Shown here: piece after piece, positions 56,006 through 64,000 of the stretch | How the letters are laid out: each line of letters opens with the position of its first letter | Position numbering within the stretch: the first letter of the stretch is position 1 | DNA from: Lichina pygmaea | Taxonomy: Eukaryota > Ascomycota > Lichinomycetes > Lichinales > Lichinaceae | Direction of reading: 5' to 3' | Length of the DNA: 64,000 bases | Assembly: GCA_963422465.1 (NCBI GenBank) | Contig: OY730172.1 | Span: forward strand, 3,162,001-3,226,000 | Made by a program: the position numbers and the translations under genes | The notes under the pieces: generated by a model | The model's input: only the letters and a program-made list of their open reading frames with translations | Database searches by the model: none | What the model was told of the DNA's origin: nothing

Positions 56006-59000
56006 AGTTCTCGGTGGGTTCCCACGAGTTCTCCTCATTGTCATACCCTAACCACTTGACCAGGTATTCGATTTTCCGTCCACTTCTCCGGCTGTCTAGG
56101 ATCCTCTCGACATCGTACTCTTCTTCATCGTCCTCGAAGTGCTATTCTGTTTTGATTGCTGCGTCGCTGGGTGCTGGCTTGAGCAGCGAGACGTGGAATA
56201 CTCGGTGTATCCGTGCCTTTTTTGGCAGTCTCAGTCGGTAGTTGACTTCTCCAGTACGCTTCTCAATCTCAAACAGTCCGATTCGTACATGATCCAGCTT
56301 TTTGCTCGGTCGCTTCGAGCGCAGGTTTTTTGTTGACAAATAGACCTTATCCCCCCTCTCCAGGGTTGGTCCCTTCAACCTTTTGCTGTTTAGGCGGTGG
56401 CTTGTTGTCTTTTGTGCGGATTCAATTGCAGTCTTCATTTCCTCATGCATAGCAGTGAGTTTTTCGACGTTCGTTGAAGTGCCACTTCCAGCCGCCATCG
56501 CTTCCCAGCGGGGGTTTCTGCTGTAGTTCGCAAAGAACGGCGTCATGCCCGTCACGCTGTGTTGCTGATTGTTGTACGCAAACTGAGCCATTGGTAGCAG
56601 TTCTACCCAATCGTTCTGTCGGTGGTTGACGTAGTGGCGTAGGTACTGCTCCATCGTCTGGTTTGTTCTCTCAGTTTGTCTGTCTGTTTGTGGATGGTAG
56701 GCAGTAGACATCCTTGTGTCTATCCCTAGCTGTCTTGTCCACGTGTTCCAGAATTTCGAGGTGAAGAGTTTGTCTTGATCCGAGATAATCTTCGTGGGTA
56801 GCCCTCGCTGGCTAACCAATTCTTTGAGCAGGACATTGGCGAGTTCGCTCGCTGTTCCTGTCTCTCGCCACAGGATCAGGTGAGTGTATTTGGTGAGTTT
56901 GTCGACAACCACCAAGATACTGTCATATTTCACCTTTGTTACCGGGTCCTCTGACCTCGGCAGCTTCACCACAAAATCCATTGTGATGGTATCCCAAGCC
57001 GCTTCTGGGAGGTCCATTTGTTGACTCTCTCCATAGGGTTTGTGGCGTGACGGTTTGTTTTTCGCACACTCTTCGCAGTTGCGAATAAATTCTGTCACTT
57101 TCCACTTCATTCCGTTGAAGTGGTAACATCTCCGGATCTTTTCCAGGGTCTTGTCTCGCCCAGGATGTCTGTGTAGAGGTCCATCGTGATGTTGTCAAAT
57201 CACGTCCTCTTGTGCGCTCTCTGGCACTTCTTCCTTGTTCGTGGCCGCAACGTTGTGGCCTAGGGTCAGGAGTGCACCCATTTCTTCAGTTCTCGCTAAC
57301 TGAGGTTGAGCATAGACCAGAGTTTGTCCTTTTGTCACTAGGATTGGGCGCTCTTCTGTCGTGTTGTCTGTTGTCATATCAGGCTGCCTGCTAAGCGTGT
57401 CCGCTCGTGCGTTTTCTGATCCTTTTCGATAGAAGATCTGGAAGTCGTATGAAGCTAAAAGCTCCGCCCATCGGACTTGTCGTCTGTTTAGCTTCTTCGT
57501 CGTCGTGAAGTAAGCCAAATTCTTGTGGTCTGAGTACATGTCCACTGTGTACTTTGCTCCTTCCAGGTAAGGTCTCCACTCCTGGAATGCGTCGACAATC
57601 GCTAACAACTCCTTGTTGTGAACATCGTACCTGAGTTCTGGGCCAGAGAACTTTCTCGATCAGTATGCGACAGGGTGTAGGCGGTTTTCAGCGTCTGGTT
57701 GACACAAGCAAGATCCAAGTGCTTGGTCCGAGGCATCTGTCTCCATGATGATCCACTGTCCGGGATCAAATGATGCCAGTATGGGTGCGGAGGTGAACTT
57801 CTCTTTCAGCTCCTGGAACACTCTTTCTTGGCTGTTCCCCCATGTGAAGGTTTCTTCCTTCTTTGTTAGTTCAGTCAAGGGTGCTGCTGTCCTCGAGTAC
57901 TCCTTGATGAATCGTCGGTAGAAGTTCGCAAATCCCAGGAAGGATTGGACTTCTTTGAGGTTTTTGGGTGTTGGCCAGTCTTGTACTGCCGTGATCTTCG
58001 TATCGTCTATACGGATTCCTTCCGTCGTCAGGATCGACCCCAAATATTCCACTTCTTTCACGTGGAAGACGCTCTTATCAAGGTGTAACCTCATTCCTGC
58101 TTCTTGGAGCGCATGTAGGATCTTCTTGACATGCTGTTTGTGCTCCTCCAGGGTTCCATTGGTGTAAACCAAGACATTGTCGATATAAGCAGTAACAAAT
58201 ATATCCAGGTATTGTCGGAGGATGGCGTTAATGAGCGATTGGAACGTCGCCGGTGCATTCGTAAGGCTGAATGGCATAACAGTATACTCGTAATGCCCGT
58301 ACCTTGTACGAAAGGCTGTCTTCCATTCTTCACCATCTTTCATCCTAACCAGGTTGAAAGCACCTCGGATGTTGAACTTGGTAAACCACTTAGCTCCTTG
58401 GATTCAGTCCTGGATTTCCGATATTAACGGTAGTGGGTAGCGATTCTTAATCGTGATCGCATTAAGCTGCCGGTAGTCGACACACAGTCGTAATTTGCCG
58501 TCCTTCTTTGGCACAAACAATATCGGGTATCCGGCCGGTGATGTTGAAGGTCTTATGAACCCTTTCGCTAGGTTCTTGTCCAGGTAATCTCTTAAGGCCT
58601 CAAGCTCCTTTGCTGATAGAGCGTAAATAGGGCTATGTGTGGGTTTCTTTCCATCTTCCAGCGGAATTTCGTGGTCCCACTCTTGGTGTTCTGGTAGCGT
58701 CGCGACCGCTTCCTCACCAAACATCTCCTGGTAGTCTTTATACTCACTTGGCAGCTGCAGTGCCTGAGTCTCGCCCACGGCGTCATGCGTGGTGCAAAGT
58801 TGATGGTTTCAGGGCTTCATCCAAGCCACATAGGCTCGCCCTCGCCGGTGGTGCTTCTTCCACCCTGCATATGAGATCTCTTTGATTCTCACTTTCTCTG
58901 GCTCTGCTCAAGTTGCCAGACTCCTCTTCAGAAAGACTAGGTGCCTTCTTTTCCAGTCGATCCTTGGGTTTTGACTTTCCAACCACGGAAGACCCAATAT

Positions 59001-60954
59001 AACTTCATGTGGTATCTGGACCAAGTCGAATTCTTCTGATCTGATTGTCGTACCGTCAACACACAGTCGTAGGTTCTTGGTCTCCTTCGTCACTCGTCCT
59101 TGGTCGTTGGAGAGTGGTGTCCCGTCCACTACCGTTAGTTGGTATGGATTCCTCTTTTCCTGAGTCGGGATCTTGTGCTTCCTGGCGAAACTTTCTGACA
59201 TGAAGTTGCCAGTAGCTCCAGAGTCGATCATGGTGTTTGTCAGATGCCTGTTGACTCTTATCCTGATGCGAAAATGCGGACTGCAGGCTGTCGTGTTGAG
59301 GCTCTGCTTGACCCCTTCTCTCCGGAGTGTTGTCTTGCCTGCTCTTCCGACTCCAGATTTGAAGAGCACTGCTAGTTTTTTGAACAACCAAGGCCCTGAG
59401 CCTGGCGTTCTGCCACATGTCTTTCGCATTTTTCGGTGAAGCATAGCTCCCATGCGTCTTCTCCGCAATCATCGTGTTCTTTCCCTTGCTGGCTTAGCTG
59501 GTGCTTGATGCTCCAGGCTTTCTTGTGGTATTCTGGGCCAGGGAAGTAGTGCCTTCTCCTTTTCTCTAGGAGATGTTCCTTGCAGTGGTGGTCCTCGCAT
59601 CCTTTCCAATAAGGACGCCCGCAGGCTGGTGTCGTAGCCTGGCGATGGTCCACTTGCGCTGCGATGTCTCGGGGCTGTGAGATGCTGATGGTGTCGTCCA
59701 CCCATCGTGTCACTCTTGCTTCGCCGTCCTCCGACAAGGTCGCATCCTGTCGTCGGAGTAGTGGTGTCTCGGGAACTGGTGGCATGCCGGTTATGTCAAT
59801 CTTGTAGTCTGTTGTGTCGAATTCGGAGATCAGGTCATCCTCCCAATGAACCTTATCGATCTGGTCTTGGATTGCGTGCAGGTCCTCCAGTGACCTCTGC
59901 AGATTGTTCTCCAGTCTTTCGATGTGCTGTCTGAGATTGTCCTCCTGTCCGAGGAGTGTTGCTTCTGACTGGTTCATGGGTAGCGTGCCTCTGGGAGCCC
60001 TCGGTGGCTCCTGAATGCCCTTGCCTTTCCAGGCACCGGTGGCATTCAACTGCTTACCCTTGCCTTCTTTCTTCTTCTTGCTTTGGCAGTTGGCTGCGAG
60101 GTGTCCTACCTTCTGGCAATTGTAACACTTCCGTGTTTCTTTCTTCTTTGTTGCCTGTGGTGTTGTTGCATCGATCTCCATGGGTGTCAGGCTGTACTTG
60201 TCTTGTGCTGGCGCTGTCTTTTTGCCCCATGGCCTTGCATGCTTGCCTCACTTCTCAAGTTCTTGTTCGAATTGTCGGTCGTCGATGCGTACCGCTGTGT
60301 CGATCATATCCTTGAGGTCGGTGGGTCGGTCTCCTCGTGCGATGTCATCCTTGACTTATTCCTTGAGAGCTTGGTAGAATAGTGCTGTCAAGGCACTGTC
60401 TCCCTATTGCGTCCTCACTGACAACTGTTGGAACTTCACCGCAAAGTCTGATGCTGACCCTGTCTGCCGTAGTGCTTGGAGCTTTTGTTCCGCATCTTGT
60501 TCTTCATCAATAACCCCGAAGGTCTTCTTCATCTGGGTCTTGAAGGTAGAGAATCTCCCAATGATCTGCTGTGTCATGGTCTCTATGCTAGAGGGATCTT
60601 CCTTGTTGTCGAGGAAGTCTCGTAGGTAGACATTGAACCAGGCAAATGTCGGTCTGTCCAGGTAGGAGGCTGCGAACAGCACCTTCTCCTGTTCCGTAGG
60701 GAATTGTGTGGTGTTGAAACTGTAGTAAAGCTCAAGCTGAGAGAAGAATAATTCCAATCCCCCTTGTGATCCATCGTACCTCTTCGGCGTACCTACCTTC
60801 AACGGCTTTGGAGGTAAGGTGAGGGTGGTAGGGACAGGTGGTTCCTGGGCTTGCACCTGAGGCGCAGCCTGAACTTGGCCTGCCTGCGAAGGGGTAGGGC
60901 TGTGTGGATCTGCCATCATATTGAGCCGGTGTCCTATGTGTTAGAGGCTGAAAC

Positions 60955-61368
60955 TGTTAAAGGCCAGTCCACGTTCACACAGAATGTGGGTGGTCCTGTC
61001 TTCGACTGAGGAGGGCAGGGACTCAATAGATGAATAGCAAGTGGGGTAACTCTCTTGCTATTGTCGCTCGTAATGTGCGTTCAGCCTGGAGAGCTATTCT
61101 CTCCGGCTATCTGGGTTCTTATATACAGGAGCCTGAGGGGGGGGGGGTCCTCCCGAGGGGTATCAGCTTTCTGCGTGGACAAGCTGGACAAGCTGGTTAC
61201 ACATCGTCCACCTTGTCCACCGGGTCGGGTGAACATTGTTCCCGTGGACGAGCTGGACGAGCTGGTTATACATTGTCCACCTTGTCCACCGGGTCGGGTG
61301 AACATTGTTCCGTGTACCTCTGTACACTCGCTTCGGTTGGCTCAGCTGTTCCGGCCTGGGCCTTAACA
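60955..61368 (-). repeat. 5' LTR of chromovirus A2
   Basis: 414 bp with the same two U3 units, several with CG changed to CA or TG. GTTTCAGCCT directly inside it (minus strand, 60945-60954) again complements AGGCTGAA in the LTR. Confidence 0.93.
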
Positions 61369-61395
61369 AATATGCAGTGTCTGGACAAAATAAAA

Positions 61396-63999
61396 TCACA
61401 GAGATGATAGGTTTTCTGGTAAGAGTTGGTGTGCTAAGTTAAACTGGTCTAGTCTTTTCAAAGACATAAACCAGAGAAGAAATTCTTTAAGCACTTTAGG
61501 CTTTTGAAGTAAAGTAGAGAAATTGTAGGAAAGAAAAGTGGCTTGCTGTCTTTGAGTAAGAAACTTGTTACAAGAGAAAGTGATATGTTGAGTAGTCTCT
61601 TCTCCAAAACCACAGGAACATAGAGAGGATTGGAAGTCTGGAACATTTGCTCTGAAAAGAAAGCTGGCTAGTCCTATCCTTGCTGATAGAATCTGTAAGT
61701 AAAGACTAGCTTCAGCTTTTCTCAAGTCTTTGAAAACTTTGAGATCTTTCCTTTGGGGTAGTCTGCAAAATAGCTCCCAGACTGGAGAACACTTCTGTCT
61801 GTTTGCCTGCCATCTGGCTTCCCACTCTTTCTGAAACACTTCTTGAAATTGTTTCTTAGAGTAATCTTGGTTAGTGATTAGTTCTTCTAGCCATCTTGCT
61901 TTCCAGTTAGGTGTGACAGTAGACAGAGACTTTGGAGGTGTTCTCAGAGTAGAAACAAAAACAGTGATCTGGGAAAAGAGCTTATAGAGAAGTGAGGAGA
62001 GAGGATTAGAAGAAGTATTAGAAAAATAGAAAGATTGTAGGAAAGTTGCTGTTCTGAATTTGAAATAAAGATCAAGAGGTGGTAGGAATAGTTCTCCTTC
62101 AATAAGAAATGTAGGAGTAGCTTTGAAGACACCTCCTGTAGTTTTTAGACACTTAGTCTGGAAAAGATTTAGAGAAGAAATATTAGAAGGTTTTTTGTGG
62201 GGATTGAACCAGACTCCTACTGCATAGCTGAGAAGTGATCTCAGTATTGCAGTGTAGACAAGTCTAGCAGAGAGAACAGGTAGACCCCATGTAGAAAAAG
62301 TAGTTCTGGAAAGTGCTGAGAAAAACTTGGAAGCTTTCTGTAACATGATTTTCTGGTGTTTTTTCCAGAGAAGCTTGGAATCATAGTGTAGTCCCAGAAT
62401 ACGCACTTCTTTCTTAGACTGTAGTACCACTTCTCCAAGTCTTAGACTGAGCTGAAGATTATCTGTTCTTCTTCTAGAAAAATGGAGAAGTTTATACTTT
62501 TCAGGTGCAAACTTCATTCCATGTTTTCTTGCCCAGTCTAAACACTTGGAGTGAGTAGACTTTAGCTTCAGGAGATTGCTTTTAAGAGAAGGGGAAAATG
62601 CCAGAAGGTTTGTGTCATCTGCAAAGCCCAGAGCTGATACACCTTTCTCTGGTGTATGAACAATATTATGAAGATCTGAAATATAGAAAAGAAATAAAAT
62701 AGGAGAGAGAGGTGAACCTTGAGAGACTCCACAGTGTACTGGAAACAAAGAAGACTCTGAATCATCAAAAACAAGAGAGGTTTTTCTTTGAGTAGTGAAA
62801 GAAAAGATCCAGTTAACAAACCAGCTGGGGATTCCTTTTCTCTCCAGGATTTTCTTGAGAATTTCTGGCAGAACTCTATCATAAGCTCCTGAGATATCCA
62901 GAGAAAGAAGACTGGCTACCATTCCTTCCTTCCAGACTTTTTCAACTTGGGAAGTGAGTAGAAATAGTGCAGACTCAGTTGATCTTCCTTTTCTGAAGCC
63001 CATCTGGATTTCTGGTAGCAGGTTTTCTTTCTCAGCCAGTTCACTTAGCTTTGTGGCTGCCAGAGCTTCCATCAGCTTCCCAATTGTGTTGAGAAGTGCT
63101 ATTGGCCTCCAAGCTTTGGCATAGCAATAGGATCCTTTGCTAGACTTTCTCAAGCATATTGTTCTGGCTGCTTTGTATCTGTCAGGGAAATATTCTAGCT
63201 TCCAGCAGGCTTCCAGAACTTTGGCTATCTTTTCATTGAAAGAGTCTCCTAATACCTTTAGAAATCTGTTGGGTAGAGTGTCTTTCCCAGGAGCTGTAAA
63301 AGGTTTTTTCTTTTTCAAAATATTGTGTATATCTTCTTTGGAGATTTCCTGAGATAGCTGGTGTTGTTGGTGGTTGGCTGGCTGGTCCTGGGATTCTGGT
63401 ACTGGCTGGAGAGGTAGAGGGAAGAACTGGGTTTTGAATACTTCTACCTTTTCTGTGAAAGTTCTGGCAGTTTCTCCATCTTGCTTTGTGAGCTCTGGAA
63501 CAATTGGAAGTTCTGGTGGTTTGCCAGCTTTTTCTTTACCCCACTTGGCTATTTTCCAGTGCTTTTGTGTTTCAGCCAGGTTCTGGAGTTGTTCTCTGAA
63601 TATCTTTCCTTTAGCATTCTTGATCAGGTGTTTCTTTTCCTTTATTACCTTTTCAAGTTTGTAGACTGGTTCTTGGTTTTGGAAGACTTTTCTTCTTAGT
63701 TTTCTTTCCTCTTTAATTTTCTCTTTAATCTCTTGGTTCCACCAGGGAACAGTGTACTTTGAGTCTCTCAGAGGTCTTGTTGTCTTGTCAGCCAGTTCTT
63801 GAAGAGCTTTGTCCAGGTTCTCCTGATAGTTGTCCACTTCCTCTCTGTTAAGTAGTGGTGGAATAGGGGGAAGATTCTTAGCTTCTTTCTTGACTTGGTC
63901 CAGATCTAGTGTTCTCCAGTTTCTTTGGTGGGTTCTGGCTTTCTTTGGTGTTTCCAGACTTAGGATTGTCTGAACTGGTCTGTGGTCTGAACCTGTGTG
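61396..63999 (-). CDS. LINE C ORF2 (end of APE endonuclease + RT), open, 5' incomplete
   Basis: 868 codons open from the window edge to the stop at 61396. It begins at THTGSDHRPVQT of the endonuclease; the true start lies beyond 64000. RT motifs: MGFRKGRSTESAL, SLDISGAYDRV, GVSQGSPLSPIL, GFADDTNLLA (about 62614-62625). The C-terminus has CSCGFGEETTQHITFSC, then LAHQLLPENLSSL. No RNase H block is visible between RT and the Cys motif. TGG is present where LINE A1 and A2 have TAG (WKIAKWGKEK). It may encode an active reverse transcriptase if the unseen part is intact. Confidence 0.92.
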   Translation of the reverse strand, partial: HTGSDHRPVQTILSLETPKKARTHQRNWRTLDLDQVKKEAKNLPPIPPLLNREEVDNYQENLDKALQELADKTTRPLRDSKYTVPWWNQEIKEKIKEERKLRRKVFQNQEPVYKLEKVIKEKKHLIKNAKGKIFREQLQNLAETQKHWKIAKWGKEKAGKPPELPIVPELTKQDGETARTFTEKVEVFKTQFFPLPLQPVPESQDQPANHQQHQLSQEISKEDIHNILKKKKPFTAPGKDTLPNRFLKVLGDSFNEKIAKVLEACWKLEYFPDRYKAARTICLRKSSKGSYCYAKAWRPIALLNTIGKLMEALAATKLSELAEKENLLPEIQMGFRKGRSTESALFLLTSQVEKVWKEGMVASLLSLDISGAYDRVLPEILKKILERKGIPSWFVNWIFSFTTQRKTSLVFDDSESSLFPVHCGVSQGSPLSPILFLFYISDLHNIVHTPEKGVSALGFADDTNLLAFSPSLKSNLLKLKSTHSKCLDWARKHGMKFAPEKYKLLHFSRRRTDNLQLSLRLGEVVLQSKKEVRILGLHYDSKLLWKKHQKIMLQKASKFFSALSRTTFSTWGLPVLSARLVYTAILRSLLSYAVGVWFNPHKKPSNISSLNLFQTKCLKTTGGVFKATPTFLIEGELFLPPLDLYFKFRTATFLQSFYFSNTSSNPLSSLLYKLFSQITVFVSTLRTPPKSLSTVTPNWKARWLEELITNQDYSKKQFQEVFQKEWEARWQANRQKCSPVWELFCRLPQRKDLKVFKDLRKAEASLYLQILSARIGLASFLFRANVPDFQSSLCSCGFGEETTQHITFSCNKFLTQRQQATFLSYNFSTLLQKPKVLKEFLLWFMSLKRLDQFNLAHQLLPENLSSL

Positions 64000-64000
64000 G

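Larger units (their letters stand above)
55199..61368 (-). mobile_element. Ty3/Gypsy chromovirus, family A, copy A2 (fossil)
   Basis: LTRs 55199-55611 and 60955-61368, with TSD AATAT (55194-55198 and 61369-61373), inserted in the 3' UTR of LINE C. Minus-strand order: 5' LTR; leader; gag from about 60916; CCHC knuckle about 60095-60135; protease about 59205-59240; RT with FVTAYIDNVLVY about 58180; RNase H about 57420-57700; integrase about 56250-57190; chromodomain about 56000-56130; antisense Zn2Cys6 ORF near the 3' LTR. Several breaks. The LTRs differ mainly by C/T changes at CpG, so it is recent but older than A1. Some breaks are shared with A1, so both came from an already damaged source. 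Confidence 0.94.
55046..64000 (-). mobile_element. LINE C, Tad-like LINE with open ORF2, split by chromovirus A2; 5' part outside window
   Basis: The 3' tail (AAATAAAAAAAATAAAAAAA-type, about 55046-55070) and 3' UTR run to 55198. They resume at 61374 after the A2 insertion and its TSD. ORF2 follows to the window edge. It belongs to the same superfamily as LINE A but is a distinct subfamily. It is the only LINE here with no damage visible in ORF2. Confidence 0.93.

Overview
This window looks like a filamentous ascomycete (Pezizomycotina, probably Sordariomycetes and perhaps Hypocreales; the order is inference). The evidence is a veA velvet regulator, a SEY1/RHD3 ER-fusion GTPase, short GT-AG introns of 71-139 nt with CTRAY-type branch sites, Tad-like LINEs, and fungal chromoviruses. 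There are two GC-rich host islands: SEY1 (28765-31659, minus) and the veA locus (about 48.2-53.8 kb, plus, with a leader region of nearly 3 kb). Almost everything else is a nest of retroelements.

Layout: 1-2623 LINE A1; 2624-8154 chromovirus B1; 8155-8804 LTR-like sequence and an unknown ORF; 8817-17264 LINE B1, split by chromovirus A1 (10262-16522); 17584-25027 LINE B2, split by a short chromovirus-B derivative (17934-19955); 25430-27584 a gag-only Copia-like element holding a solo LTR and a SINE; 27848-28282 a second SINE; SEY1; 32288-32434 a pogo-like transposase scrap; 32563-32835 a solo LTR; 32995-43650 chromovirus B2, split in its 5' LTR by LINE A2 (38127-43453); 43651-44465 other LTR-type debris; 44466-47601 LINE B3; 47602-47993 a solo LTR; veA; 53844-55045 a Copia 5' part; 55046-64000 LINE C, split by chromovirus A2 (55199-61368). 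Many insertions could be bounded by target-site duplications (TSDs), which give a relative order of events.

The LINEs have two overlapping ORFs: a CCHC gag-like ORF1 and an ORF2 with APE endonuclease and RT, with no RNase H block that I can see. The SINEs carry tRNA-type A and B boxes and end in the same 3' tail as the LINEs, so the LINE machinery probably moves them. The most interesting system is chromovirus family A. Both copies carry, antisense to pol and just inside the 3' LTR, an ORF with a perfect fungal Zn2Cys6 cluster signature. The family-A LTRs are filled with GGACGAG/CTCGTCC inverted repeats that could be its binding sites. Families A and B also both show short complementarity between the LTR and the primer-binding region, as expected for Tf1/sushi-type self-priming.

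Coordinates, TSDs, splice sites and motifs were read directly from the sequence. Family names rest on recognised protein motifs. Ages, identities and all functional links are estimates by eye or inference.
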